DNA of 64,000 bases from Marthasterias glacialis (GCA_911728455.2 OU452230.1:13489490-13553489), one strand, 5' to 3'; shown: positions 36,891-49,079, counted from the stretch's first letter. A program made the numbers and translations. Notes: generated by a model not told the origin, from the letters alone.

Positions 36891-37810
36891 TTTTTTATAA
36901 GTCCCGGTTTGAATGCCTAAACAAACTCACACACCCCGGTCGCTACGCCGCTGGCTGTGGCCTTTGGACCTTGCTATGGGCGACTTGTATAAAACAAAGC
37001 AAAAAAAAAAAACCGGTTGCAACATTTTTGTTTCAAAGGAAAAAAACAACAACCCAAAACTGAATAATGTTTTTTGCAAGGGTGACCTTAATTTCATACC
37101 CGCATTCATACATAAATATTACTGCCGTTGCAGATGTACTCTTCTTTAATTAAGTTAACCGGAGCTGATTTGACTTACAATAGAGCTTGGAGACAGGGTT
37201 TCAAAAAACTTGTTTACCAATTATGTTATAGATTCTCTGTCAGGTTCAAGCTTGTACAAGCTTCTTTCCAATTTCAGTAAATAACATGTACCAGTATCAA
37301 TGTTTGATTGCCAAGACGAACATGCTAGATAAACATCAACTTACATAACTGTTAATTTGTCTGAAGATATCCTGACCACTATGAAACAAAATCATCGTTA
37401 TTTCAGGGGAAAAAGTCAGTACCTTTTCACGAACGTCTTTGTCTAAACATGTTGAGGGGAAAATGTCAAAGACTAAATGACCAAGAGTGAATTAAACCAA
37501 TTTCCCCAAGAAATATTCCCAAAATAACCAAGCGAAATTTCACATTTGGCTAGCTGATTGTATGGAAACGAGCCGTGCTGAAATCTCAAGGGACCGGGGT
37601 TTGTTACAAGTGGCGTGAAAAATGTTTCAATTTGTCGGATGCTTGTAGGGCACAGCGCCGCATGAAACCAGAACGGGGCATTACGTGCAGTAGGGGGAAG
37701 AGTGCGGTGGGGATAGCGTGTGCTGAACAGTCACGGCTGGGTCCCCGTTAACACTAACAGCCCAGTCTAGTCGGGGCTAACATAAGATACGAGCGTGTTG
37801 TGAACATCTA

Positions 37811-37832
37811 AAGTGGCTATAAAAATCGCCCG
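37811..37832 (+). promoter_or_regulatory. strong TATA-box match in a GC-richer island
   Basis: GGCTATAAAAATCGCCC matches a TATA box with GC-rich flanks and lies in a less AT-rich block (about 37550-37990) on the strand of the PDE8 gene. No exon is recognised just downstream, so it is only a candidate promoter. Confidence 0.2.
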
Positions 37833-38149
37833 GGTGATTTACCGAAATGTCTGGGCCGGGAGAGTGCTAAGGCAAAGAAAAACAGCAAAAACGATGCGTT
37901 AAGTGGAATTTATCGGATGCAGTATTAATGGAAAGCTCGCATTAGAGTGCTGATCGCTACCCATCTGGGGAGCATCGTTTTACTTGAAGGTCCCATGTTC
38001 CGAAAACCGGGTGTAAACGATACTGAAAATGGACAGTTTTCCCCCAACATATTCGAGGCCCGTTTTAACAACCGGATTTCCTTGTCATCATATGTCACTG
38101 TCCCCGCACAATTTTTCCTCACGAAAAATATGTTTTAATTTATGTACAG

Positions 38150-41100
38150 ATACGGCTATTTACAACCTTTTTTAGGTCATCAGTGCCCTTTTTTCCCTTA
38201 TAACCTGAATTTCTTCTATGTTCCAGGAAAAACACAGTTTTGGCTTTTCGGCATGTGAGATTTGAGTTCTTTTTTTTTGGGGGGGGGGGCTTGTCCATGA
38301 TTGACAGTTTAATGGACGACTGACCTGGGTCTTTCCTTTCGTGGTATAGTAGGGTGCCGTGGGTTTATAATGCTGAGCAGTGGTGGTCATCTAGAAAAGG
38401 AAATGAAGAGAACACACAGCAATGAGTGTAATTTTTCAATATTTACGGGTATAGACCCAAGTATTTGATTTGCGAAAGCTTTGAATAATATTCTGGGAGG
38501 GCGGGTGAGAAAAGGAAGGCCTTTGGATAAATAAGTAACACCTAGCCATCTTTTACAAACTGTTCTCATTCCTAAAACACTTCCATTACAAATATAAACA
38601 ATGTTTGTATTACGGTAGTTTGTTAATTAAAGTAATACATATAAACTTCGATTAAAGTTTGAAGACATTTGACCAAACGTTTTGTAACTCTCTAAAGCAG
38701 TAGCAACTAGTGTAGACTGGTTTAGTACACTGTAGTGTAGACTTGTTTTTTTTTATTGTGGTAATTTTTTACGAAACACTTATTTTTCACAAGATTATTT
38801 TGGGCGTTTGGATTTAGCTCGCTGTAAATACTTCAGACACATACAAATAAAACGAATTATTTTCAACAAAACACAGGCTACAGTGTTACACCAATGATTT
38901 TGCTCTAGAGGATCAAACGTTTGGCCAAAATTCGAAAAATGTTCACATCGGATGTTTTCAAATATACAAATATCTAAATTTTGTGGGAAAAAAATCGATG
39001 CCTTTAATAATGTCAGATGCCCGCGAGTTTTTTTCTCTTTTTGGAAAATTGCACTTCCTTCGGTTGTGTTGTTCTCACACTATACATTGTAACTAAAATA
39101 TAAATTACACCCCCTGGTAATTTACAAAAAAGATGGATGGTATAAACACGCCAAAACGATGACTTGCAAAGATGGCACGCCATGAAATATTCCCTTTGAA
39201 GCTTTACACACAGCACGCGGATAGAGTTTCGTGGCGATTATAGGTCTGCAACCACCATCCCTCTACCCTATCAAAATAATATTGTCGTCTATTCATTCAT
39301 GCATTCATTCCAGGAGAAAAGTAACCTTCTCCTTCGACGAACAGCGCAATCTCCGGCAATCCATGCCGTCTCTTTGAGTCCCTCAGCATCCCCCCCCTTC
39401 ATGCAGTATTCCCCGGTCAACCCGTCATTATTCTCGCTCCTTATTACATCCCCTGTGTCGCACGATATATTGATTTACCGATTCCTGCCGGGGGCGAAAT
39501 GGCAGTCTAATCGTGCATGAAGAAAACATATAACGCCGCCTCGATTGTCATATCATGGAAGGGACCCGCAGGCTAAGGATTGATGAAGGAAAATTCCAAA
39601 TCAACAGGTTCAACTGATGATATAATCTCAGTCTGTATGCATCGTATCTGTGCGTATCTAGAATTCGTGCCTCCAAAAGTTAACAGTTAGTCTAGCTCCG
39701 TCCGTCTAGAAAAAAAAACAGGAGTTGAGATTGGACAACCTAAATTTAATGTTTTGTTTTAAACATATTTAATCGTAGCTCAGAAATCCTAAACAAGATG
39801 TTGCTTCCAGAATTAATATTACAATTAATAATTGTCATTTATGTAACTGGTTGCTTGCATATAATTAGAAGCTAATGCATAGTATGCAAATTATACACAA
39901 TTGCTACCTCTGCCTTGATAATTTTACCAGATTTTCCAGTCTTGTCATGATCTAAGGTAATTTGTAAGTCTATAGTCTTTGCTTGTAGACTGGAAATTTA
40001 ATTCACCTATTCTGCATTCCCTGCGTATATCATAATGCTCATTACCATCCATTATTAATGAAAAAAAAAATCTGTCATACACAAAATTAGACCATACACT
40101 GTAGGGCTGCTATTTTATAACGTGAAATTACTGCACGTGAGTAGAATTCTGACATAGGTAGCAATGAAAACAGTATTCAATGAATACATTTTGTGTCGTG
40201 TCTACCTTGTCGTTTTGTTATATCAGGATCATGATAAATGCCAAGAAACGATAACTTGTCCAATAACATGGTGGTTGACCGAAAAAGATTACCCAAAAAA
40301 CAAAAAAAGTTGTTGAAAAGACATATCAAAATAGCCGCGATATAATTTCAACGAATTCTTATCGAACCTTGGTTCTTAAGGGCACTTCATGCAAACCATG
40401 CTATGTGCACAATTTTGATTTCTTCAGTACATAATGCAATATCGAATCGAGGCTAAAAGCGTTATGGTCTGACTCCCTTATAATTATTGACGCTTTAATC
40501 GTTAACGTGATTAGATAATCTGACAACGATGTTTATATCCAGATGCAGAGAACTGATTTAACTGATGAATCTCAACGCGATTTAAATCTACGCATTACTA
40601 GCAATTTCCCCCGATGTCTGTAGTTGCAGGATAGTTAGGCTACCTGGCTCGCCCATCAGCGTCACCTAAACGAGGGCAAGTCGCTAAAGTGAGCTAACAA
40701 ATTTCATCATTTAGCATGGTTAAGAGGACGGCAGGGTAAATCACTATGTCGTTATACAGTTGGTGTACAGACACGGCGATGCCGCGGATGGCTGGTGAGA
40801 TACGAGTGTTTAAAATCGCTTTCAGGGGTTGACTCATTCGAAATTATAACCCTAAAGCTTGAACCCTTTAAGTGAGCCCTGTATTCTACCTATACATCTA
40901 GCATCGGTAAAAAAAAATGTGTGTATTGAAGTTTCAAAAGGCTCTAATCTTTTTCTCTGTAAAGCTACATATCCTTATATTATATTATACTTAGATCAAA
41001 AATAAATCACTTGAAAGTAAAACCTGAAGTCTTCGGTGCCGTGGAGTAGGACCTAAAGGCCTCTCGGTAAGATGCAACCACACACGCTGTTTTTATTTGG

Positions 41101-42370
41101 TATTAAAGGCGCGCTTGATAATGTTTGCATCATTCTTAAATCAAAAATCCAACCCTTCCACTCAAAAACTCCACCAACCAATTTTTCACTAAAAACTAAG
41201 TAACTTTAGAAAGGATGTATTTCTTTACTGTTTTCATCTCATTTCATTTGGGCCCAGACAAGTTAGAAACGAAGTGACAGTTCTTCTTGTAACCACGTAT
41301 TGGTAGACGCCTATAGTGTACTTTGCAAAACACGAGCTACACTAAAGTCAAACTAATGTTTCAATAATAGTTACTGTACTGGTGATGAATTAAAACAAAA
41401 GACAGGACAGAGCGCAATTGATCAACGTCACGTCGCAGTGCTCTGACGTTTTGTCTTCACACCATGTGTTTACGATGCTTCGCTTTCCAGTACCTCTTGT
41501 AGGGATCCTTTTTCATTATTTGCCCCTAACCTCAGGCAATCACGACACGGTATTGTTGCTACCCCAATCTCGGTGCGTTTTATGTAATTTTCGAACCCCT
41601 CTCATCACAACCGGAACCTCTTCTCTCCAGTGCAGGCCTGCTAGCGACGACTGAGAAAAACTGTTGCAAAACACTTTCATTCCTCAATTTCTCCCCCGAG
41701 GCGTGAATAGCGTTCATCAGACAAGAGAATTTTAAGGATGTTTTTCTCATCAACAAGTCCCTGCTGCTTCTATCTGTTTCTCTTCTTCCTTGTCACCTTC
41801 CCATTTGTTGCTCTCTCATTCTCTCCCCCCTCTCTCTATCTCTTTCTTTAAACCAAGTTTATTGCAATTAAAAAAGTAGGACTGCTGGTTTGGGTTAACT
41901 TGAAATCCTGGCACAGGTTTCTGCAAGGCAAAAAATAGAAAAGTGCTAAAGTGGGCGTAAAAGCTTATAACAAATTCACATCTTATAAGGCCCTCGATAT
42001 CCAGTAAGGTACTTTGAACTTGTAAATATTGTGTATAGGTTTCAACTATTTTTAAACAAACGAAACCTTTAGTAGATTACAAGGTGCTTTTATCCTTTAA
42101 TAAACTAGTATTATTGCATACATTTTGTTTACGCAAAAATTAATAAAATCTTTCGTCAAATAAAAACCTAAATTTAAAAACCATGTTTCTGACGGTAATA
42201 TGTTTAAAAAGAACTGAATTGGTTACCGTTTGCATAATGTGTTTGTTTGAAAAAAGTGATTACGTTGGGTAAAATGCTTGCATACATTATCTATAGCCAG
42301 ATTGTTTTTTTCTCATATGCAGTTGAATGTATACCGTGAGACATATGTAGTGTCTATGTAGACAGAAAAT
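38150..42370. other. gene-free stretch before the assembly gap
   Basis: AT-rich DNA with a G run at about 38280-38289 and small islands at 39240-39540 and 40560-40830. No exon, RNA gene or known repeat is recognised. Short plus-strand frames (39299-39520, 41418-41654) have no family features. Confidence 0.45.
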
Positions 42371-42377
42371 ACAGTTA

Positions 42378-42477
42378 NNNNNNNNNNNNNNNNNNNNNNN
42401 NNNNNNNNNNNNNNNNNNNNNNNNNNNNNNNNNNNNNNNNNNNNNNNNNNNNNNNNNNNNNNNNNNNNNNNNNNNNN
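42378..42477. other. assembly gap of 100 N
   Basis: Exactly 100 N bases, a common placeholder for a gap of unknown size. Distances across it, and any exons inside it, are unknown. Confidence 0.99.
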
Positions 42478-42631
42478 ATGACGTCATCATGACGTCACTC
42501 AAACGGTTTCGTTTCCTTGCCATAAACTACCTATGTATGAATTTTCAAGGTTATATGACCTTCGGAAGTGTGCATTTGAAAGTGGACAATCGCCAGTGAG
42601 AAGAAGAAGAAGAAGAAGTATTAAAAAAAAA

Positions 42632-42728
42632 AAAACGAACAAAAAAAAGAGGTCTTCGGACCAGAGTCCGAACACCTAAAAAAACGAACAAAAACAAGAG
42701 GTCTTCGGACCAGAGTCCGAACACCTAA
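42632..42728 (+). repeat. two tandem copies of the short hairpin repeat
   Basis: Two 49-bp units each hold ACGAACAAAAA, AAGAGGTCTTCGGACCAG and AGTCCGAACACCTAA. TTCGGAC and GTCCGAA form the hairpin arms. A (AAG)n and poly-A run precedes them. A diverged inverted copy is at 10024-10070. Confidence 0.85.
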
Positions 42729-43509
42729 TTAATTTTTTTTATAACCATTAAACAGAGTGATAAATAAAAGTGAATGGTATACTGGGGGCCTTTTACATGT
42801 ACATGATCACAGTATTGGCTTGCTTTGTTTGTTTAAGGTTCAATACCCAGTAGCGTACTTCCATTTCACCATATTACTGGGAATTATAATATTTTGACAA
42901 ATCCCTAAAACCTTTTGAGATTGAAAACATTTCAGGAGCAGGGGGAAAAAAATAAACGAAAATACAAAGGTTAATTACAAAGACTATGGTGGCTTGGGTA
43001 GCTTTAAAATCCTGGTCTGTAGAAAAAATGATGCCCGATATATTATTTTCCATTTTGCTACAACTCCCTTGTAAATCCTATACAGAAACCCTTTCTTATT
43101 AAATTTGTTCAAAATTTTAAGATGGATATTATGTAATAATTATTATTGAGTATTCATTTACGTCTTTTACATCGTTATCTGTAATGTGAATTTACCTCTA
43201 CAAAGGTCCACTTGCCGCCATCTTCCTATGACTTTATACACTTTGTTAACATTGCCTGCTTCGTTTTACCTACCTACCGCGTGATAGCGCCCTTCCCCAT
43301 GTGTCGATTTTGCTGAGTCGTAGCGTTACATCTGCTACCGTGCAAAACGTCACAAGTGTTCAATCTTGCTTTTATAGTATCTTTGCTGAAATTCAGTCGT
43401 GCCAAACTACAGTAAGTTTGCAGCAGTCCTGCATCATGGTTGCATTTTGCGTACTTCAAAACAATACAGTTTTTCTACACAAATTTATCATCATGACTTC
43501 CAAGGGACT

Positions 43510-44348
43510 GTCTGTCTGTCTATGTGCCATCTCCTGCCAGGAGGTCAGCTGCCATCGTTCTCCATAGGTTGCAGTCTTGTGATGTCCTCACACACTTCTT
43601 ATAGTGCATCCCTGTCCATTCCCTGACATTTGTGGTCCAAATCAGGTGTTGTCCCCTCTTCCTTTGGCCTTCTACCTTGCCCTCCACTATTTGTCGTTGT
43701 AAAAGCTCTGATCTTATGATGTGCCTAAAATTTGTGTTTCCTGTTTTTGATTGTGGTTAGAAGAGTTCTTTTTTCTGACACTGTTTTGAAAATTTCTTTG
43801 TTTGTTATTCTGTCCACATGTGACACACGCAACATTCTGCGGTACATCCACATTTCAAAGGCTGTGATTCTTTTGGACATTTTCTTGTTAATTGTCCAAG
43901 TTTTTGAAGCATATAGTAGTGTGGACTGGATATAGCACCTTGTCAGCCTTTTTCGAGGGGCCAATTTCAGCTTACTTGATGCCAATACGTCTTTCACATT
44001 GATTAAGTGCGTCCTTGCAATTTCTATCCTTCATTTAATTTCTGAGTAACATTTCCCATCCTGTGTTATGAGTTGCATGAGATAGATGAATTTCTGCTGA
44101 TTATCATTGATTTTTTATTGATATTCATCCTCAGTCCAAGATCATCACTTCTCGTACTCACTTCATTTACAATGATGTGCAACTGTTCTTGCGATTCGAC
44201 TAACAATACCGCGTCATCGGCATATCTCAGATTATTCAGGTTTTTCCCTCCAATATTGATTCCCTGAAGATTGCTGATGTGCTTGAATATTTTCTCTGTA
44301 TATGTTGAATAGTATGGGTGAGAGAACGCAGCCTTGTCTTACTCCAGG
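43510..44348 (-). mobile_element. RTE-like LINE fragment, 5'-truncated, with apparent target-site duplication
   Basis: On the minus strand the fragment opens GVRQGCVLSPILFNIY, passes LRYADDAVLL (the RT catalytic YADD, about 44210), and continues through SSKLKLAPRKRLTRCYIQST, LYASKTWTINKK, RRMLRVSHVDRITN and finally WTTNVREWTGMHY to LAGDGT and a stop near 43524. This is the RT core to C-terminus of an RTE- or R4-like LINE. At least one stop or frame change lies near 44040-44070. The 3' end is very short and tipped with GACA repeats. TTCCAAGGGACT occurs on both sides (43498-43509, 44349-44360), a likely 12-bp target-site duplication. Confidence 0.8.
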
Positions 44349-44439
44349 TTCCAAGGGACTATGTCAAGTCTATTAGAAAAAAAATCACTGTTGTCTTCAG
44401 TCTTGAAGTTGGATAATCCCAAACAGCTCATATTGGAAG

Positions 44440-44632
44440 CTAAACTGGGATAGTATACAAATATTGACTGCTTCGTGTGGCATAGTAAAACTAGTCGCTC
44501 GAGGTGATCCCTGGAGCGGCCTATCTTCCCGAGGCGGAGCCGAGGGAAGATAGGCGGCTCCGGGGATCAACGAGAGTGACTAGTTTTACTACGCCACGCA
44601 AAGCAGTCAATATTTGTTTTATAACACCTCAA
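44440..44632. mobile_element. palindromic MITE-like element, family 1, copy B
   Basis: AATATTGACTGCTT at 44460-44473 is answered by AAGCAGTCAATATT at 44601-44614. Between them the arms pair almost throughout (AGTAAAACTAGTC with GACTAGTTTTACT; CCTATCTTCCC with GGGAAGATAGG) around a GC-rich centre near 44537. The flank TTTGTTTTATAACACCTC resembles that of copy A at 7.2 kb. Non-coding. Confidence 0.8.
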
Positions 44633-44932
44633 TGTCATCCATGGTCAGCGCATGACTGCAGCTCTCCAGAATTGCTCTGATTATTTCCAAGAATAATCTC
44701 CTTTTCAGGAACTATTGAGTGGATATTTTATTACCATTGGATAAATTTCAGTTCAGAGATCTCGCTGGACAATTGTTGGTCTTCATCATCTGCTCCGATT
44801 GATGTACTTTTCCACAACTTTAAATTTTTAGAGATATGATCGTGTGTCTACAACTAGAAGCCATCTTCGTTAAGTGTATGCCACATTTTTGAGCTGCTGT
44901 TTCTACAAACTGCCATAATCAAGGGATTAGAG

Positions 44933-46249
44933 GTGATTCGTACAGACAATGGATGCTATTCACTTCTTTGTCATCCTTCAACCGCCTTGAACACCTGCCA
45001 GACTGACTCTGTGCCTTTCATTGTCAACCATTCAAGTATCTGCTCTAATCATGCCTTTGTTCGAACGAGCTTTTCAAAGACAAGAACTCCCTACTATTCT
45101 AATAGCCAGTCATCCTTTCAACTGGATCTCCTTGTTGCAGGTGACATCAATCCAAACCCTGGACCCATTGAGGATCATGCCACACCATGTAGATTTGAAC
45201 ACATGTCTCATTTTCCATTACAGAATACTTATTCTAGTTTTGACCTTCATAAACTCGATAACATTGCGAAGTATGAGAGACTCCCTGTTAGTGTTTACAA
45301 CGCAATAAAATCATTGGGAATTTGCTGTAGGGCACCCTTTCAACAGGGTACTAGAGGTGGTATCAAGACTAAAACAAGGATATGCAAAACGTCAGAAAAA
45401 ACTATTACTATACCCATTCGTGAAGTTTACCCCCAAAACAGAAGCGATCAAACATTTTCAATACCTGTTGTCCAGCCACGTGCCCTTGTGCCACAGCTTA
45501 GAGGGAACAAACGTTTGAATCAGCGACAGGAAAATTTAATTAATGTTTTGCCAGTGTCTAAGTTCTCGAACTTATGTACCATCAACATGCAATCAGTAAG
45601 AAACAAAATCACAGTTTTCACAGAATTTGTTCTTGAAAAAGATTATGACCTTGTAGCTATATGCGAAACATGGCTAAAAGATGGTGATGATGCTATTATT
45701 GGTAGACTCACTCCTGAAGGTTATAGCTTTGAACACTCTCCTCGGAAAGATAAGACCGGGGGCGGAGTTGGTCTTTTGTTCAAATCATCTCTGTCCATAA
45801 CCGCTCAGCACACCACTTCATATACATCATTTGAATCTCTTCAAGTCCAGATTTCTTGTATCTCTCGCTCAGTTAGACTCGTCATTGTGTATCGTCCTGA
45901 AGTAACTGACACTCAGGGACGACGCATTCCGTTCAGCGTTTTCTTGAACGAATTTAGTGCGATGCTGGATACCTACCTTCTCCTTCCATCTGAAGTGATA
46001 TTCATGGGAGATTTCAATATTTGGGTAGATGTCAGACATGATTCGAATGCCACACAGTTCCTAAATTTGTTATCTGTGTACGGTTTAAAGCAACATGTCA
46101 CTGAACCTACCCATCGTGGTGGCCATACCCTTGACTTATTCATTTCACGTGAATCAGAACATGTTCTCTTTGATGTAGTTGTTGTGCCAGGCTTATCAGA
46201 TCACCATGCAGTTCAGTGCAGCTTGTCATTACATAAGCATAAGCCGTAA
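44933..46249 (+). CDS. LINE protein, N-terminal part: 2A-like peptide and AP-type endonuclease
   Basis: A 438-codon frame. Residues 70-78 read GDINPNPGP, preceded by the hydrophobic stretch FQLDLLVA. This matches the 2A pattern D-x-x-x-N-P-G-P, where ribosomes skip the Gly-Pro bond, here between 77 and 78. 2A sequences are known in CR1, L2, Rex and Crack LINEs of sea urchin and other animals. In this copy the usual Glu is Asn, so activity is uncertain. From about residue 212 an AP-like endonuclease follows: INMQSVRNK, VAICETWLK, GGGVGLLFKSS, VIVYRP, IFMGDFNIWVD, HTLDLFIS and a final GLSDHHAVQ, which hold the expected catalytic Asn, Glu, Asp/Asn and His residues. The frame ends at HKHKP just after the endonuclease. 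Confidence 0.85.
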   Translation: MIRTDNGCYSLLCHPSTALNTCQTDSVPFIVNHSSICSNHAFVRTSFSKTRTPYYSNSQSSFQLDLLVAGDINPNPGPIEDHATPCRFEHMSHFPLQNTYSSFDLHKLDNIAKYERLPVSVYNAIKSLGICCRAPFQQGTRGGIKTKTRICKTSEKTITIPIREVYPQNRSDQTFSIPVVQPRALVPQLRGNKRLNQRQENLINVLPVSKFSNLCTINMQSVRNKITVFTEFVLEKDYDLVAICETWLKDGDDAIIGRLTPEGYSFEHSPRKDKTGGGVGLLFKSSLSITAQHTTSYTSFESLQVQISCISRSVRLVIVYRPEVTDTQGRRIPFSVFLNEFSAMLDTYLLLPSEVIFMGDFNIWVDVRHDSNATQFLNLLSVYGLKQHVTEPTHRGGHTLDLFISRESEHVLFDVVVVPGLSDHHAVQCSLSLHKHKP

Positions 46250-48419
46250 TTTGAAGTCTCTGGATAAGTACAACTTTCAGAAGAGTGTTCATGAGTCCTT
46301 ATCTCTCATTGATTTCAAACATGAGACAGCATCCTCATGTTTAGCTAAGTATGACAATTCCCTCGCATCCTTATTGGACAGATTAGCTCCCAAGAAGACA
46401 CGCACAGTAGTTATTAAGCCTAAAGCACCATGGATGACTGTAGATATTCGTAAGGCTAGATGCTTTCGGCGTCGACTTGAACGAAAATGGAGATCTACTC
46501 GGAGCACTGCTGATCGCATACTGTATAATCTACAAAAACATTTAGTTTCACATCTCATAGTTGCAGCACAAAAACAGTATTACTCTTCTACTATAGAAAA
46601 TTGTTCTGGAAACCCAAAACGCCTCTTTGGAATTATCAACAAACTCATGAACAAGATAACAGACCCAATCCTGCCAAGCACAATCTGTAATCATGCCCTT
46701 GCTAATCAATTTTGTGACTTTTTCGTGAGTAAAATCTCTACCATTCGTCAAGCTATAGCCAGACATTCTTCTATGGGGACTAGTAGAATCCACTTGGAAT
46801 CTATCCACCTCATATCCACAACATGCAATTTGATGGAATTCTCTCCAGCTACAGTCACTAAAGTAAGGAAGATTATCATGAATGCCCCGGTGTCATCATG
46901 CGATTTGGACCCAATACCTACCTGTTTGATAAAAGAATTTATCAATGATTTTGCTCCGTATATTACAGGGATAGTCAACGTGTCCCTTAAATCTGGCGTT
47001 TTCCCAAGATCTTTACAACATGCTCACATTAAACCTCTTCTTAAGAAATCTTCTCTAAATAAACTGGAGCTTAAGAACTACCGACCTATTTCAAACTTAA
47101 ACTATCTGGGCAAAGTGATAGAAAGAGTAGTTTCTTCTCGTCTCCAGACATATATGGATGTTCATAACCTTCACAACCCCTTTCAGTCCGCATACAGACA
47201 GATGCATAGTGTGGAAAGTGCGCTCTTGAGAGTCCAGAATGATATTCTGATAGATATGGACAATGGGAAGATTTCTGGTTTAGTGCTGCTCGATCTCAGC
47301 AGTGCATTTGACACTGTAGATCATTGCATTTTGCTTGATAGACTGAGACATATCAGCATCAATGGTTTGGCCATACAGTGGCTCACATCTTATCTCTCTG
47401 ACAGATCTCAATCAGTATGCCTCCCAAAAGCACTATCTTCATCTATTGATCTCAACTTTTCCGTTCCCCAAGGTTCAGTCCTTGGACCACAGTTATTCAA
47501 CATCTACACTCAACCGTTGCAAACCATTATCCGTGATCACGAAATAAATTACCACATGTATGCAGATGACTTACAATTATATTTCTCTTGTCAGCCAGTA
47601 CAAGAAGACTTTGATTCATCAATGGCAAAGCTTGAAGATTGTGTTCGTGACATTCAACAGTGGATGATTGAAAGCTACTTGAAACTCAATGAGGATAAAA
47701 CAGAATTTCTTCTCCTTGGATCAAAGAAACAACTGAGCAAAATCATTCCTTCCCATCTCCATATTGGCTCTACCTCGGTATCTCCAGTTGAACAAGCTAG
47801 AAACTTAGGTGTAATCTTTAACTCAACAATGACTCTTGAGTCTCAGGTTTCAAACTGTGTGAAACTGGCAAACTATAACCTCCGTAATATCCGTTCAATT
47901 AGGCAATATCTAAATCCTGTGTCAACTGAACAACTTATTCATGCCTTTGTCACTTCATATCTTGATAATTGTAATTCTTTACTTTTTGGCTTACCTAGCA
48001 ATCAAATTAATCGTTTACAGCGAGTGCAAAATGCTGCAGCACGTCTTGTTACAAATACAAGACGGTCATCCCATATTACACCTGTTTTGAAATCTCTTCA
48101 CTGGCTCCCTGTTCGAGACCGAATTTCCTACAAAATTTGTCTGTTAACTTATCGTGCCCTCAATGGCTTAGCCCCTGGATACATTTCTTCACTCATTCAC
48201 TTTCCCGTAGTCACTCGTCCTGGTTTACGATCATCTAGATTCCCAAAACTATTTGAGCCTCATTCGAAAAGAAGTTTGGGAGATAGGGCGTTTGCTATAG
48301 CTGCTCCTCGTTAGTGGAATTCATTACCGTTGCACATTCAAACTTCTAGTTCCTTGAGTACTTTTAAATCTCATCTCAAAACATATTTGATGTCTCTAGC
48401 CAATTCTCGCTCACTGTAA
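46179..48419 (+). pseudogene. LINE reverse transcriptase part, frame-separated from the endonuclease and stopped near its end
   Basis: This frame overlaps the previous one by 71 bp in a different register; genuine similarity starts near RNLKSLDKYNFQKSVHES. The RT core shows LKNYRPISNLNYLGKVIERV, NPFQSAYR, GLVLLDLSSAFDTVDH, VPQGSVLGPQLFNIY and HMYADDLQLYF (YADD at about 47559-47570). A C-terminal region follows: SYLDNCNSLLFGLP, RLQRVQNAAARLVT and HWLPVRDRISYKI. A TAG at 48312-48314 replaces the usual Leu of 'APR-L-WNSLP'; after it the frame runs 34 more codons (WNSLPLHIQTSSS, FKSHLKTYLM) to a TAA at 48417. In the family, endonuclease and RT form one protein, so the register change is a mutation here, not programmed. 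Confidence 0.85.
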
Positions 48420-48569
48420 TTGCATTTTTCATTGTAAATTTTCCTTTTTTGTTAGTTTTTTGTATAGATTGTTCCTATTGTATTGCTGTAGGCGCCTTGA
48501 GCACTCTTAGGGTGGATATGTGCGCTTTATAAGTTTTGCTATTATTATTATTATTATTATCCATTTTTG

Positions 48570-49075
48570 TGGTAATATTTGTTAAACAACTGTGCGTATG
48601 TAGTAATCAATCTTCAAACAACCCTGTATAAAATCTGACAGGAAATCTTGACAAAAAGAAAGAGGGGTACTAGACTAATATTATTGCCTTCGTTCTCATA
48701 TCATATTTCAAATGCACGTATTATTTGATCATTTCACCGGGTTAAAAGTTGTCACACAGCTCATTTAAATCAACGCTTGAAGTCAATGCAGTCAGGGTAC
48801 CACGGTATCCATTGGTAGTACATCGGCTGCTAGGCTATCGTTTGATAGGACCGTGTAATAGTTCTTTTGGTCGGTGTGCATTGCAAGAGTAAAAATACAC
48901 AACACCACGTGACAAACTTTCGGCCAATCAACAGATAGAATCAAAGGAAGAGGTGTTATAATGGTTCATAGGTGACGTCATTGGTCGACATAGTGCGATG
49001 GTGAAAAGTGCAGAAAAGTAAAACATGGTGCACTTCTTACACTGTACATGAGTCGGGATGATTTTAGAGCAGCCT
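48570..49075. other. non-coding stretch between two LINEs
   Basis: About 500 bp without recognisable coding sequence. An imperfect self-complementary segment (CCACGGTATCC with GATAGGACCGTG) lies at 48799-48856. Confidence 0.4.
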
Positions 49076-49079
49076 AGAG

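Larger units (their letters stand above)
44830..48560 (+). mobile_element. nearly whole non-LTR retrotransposon (CR1/L2/Rex-like) with 2A peptide, endonuclease and RT
   Basis: The element carries, in order, a 2A-like peptide, an AP-type endonuclease and a reverse transcriptase. It ends with a 3' tail reading GCGCTTTATAAG and then ATT repeats at 48541-48560. Only two clear lesions are seen: one frame change between endonuclease and RT (about 46229-46246), and one stop near the end of RT (48312-48314), so the insertion is fairly recent. The 5' limit is uncertain; no upstream ORF1 was recognised, so it may be slightly 5'-truncated. It inserted beside a family 1 palindrome and the RTE-like fragment. 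Confidence 0.85.

Noticed and set aside
43498-44360. TTCCAAGGGACT repeats as a transposon terminal repeat
   Set aside because: They are direct, not inverted, and bracket a LINE fragment, so a target-site duplication explains them better.
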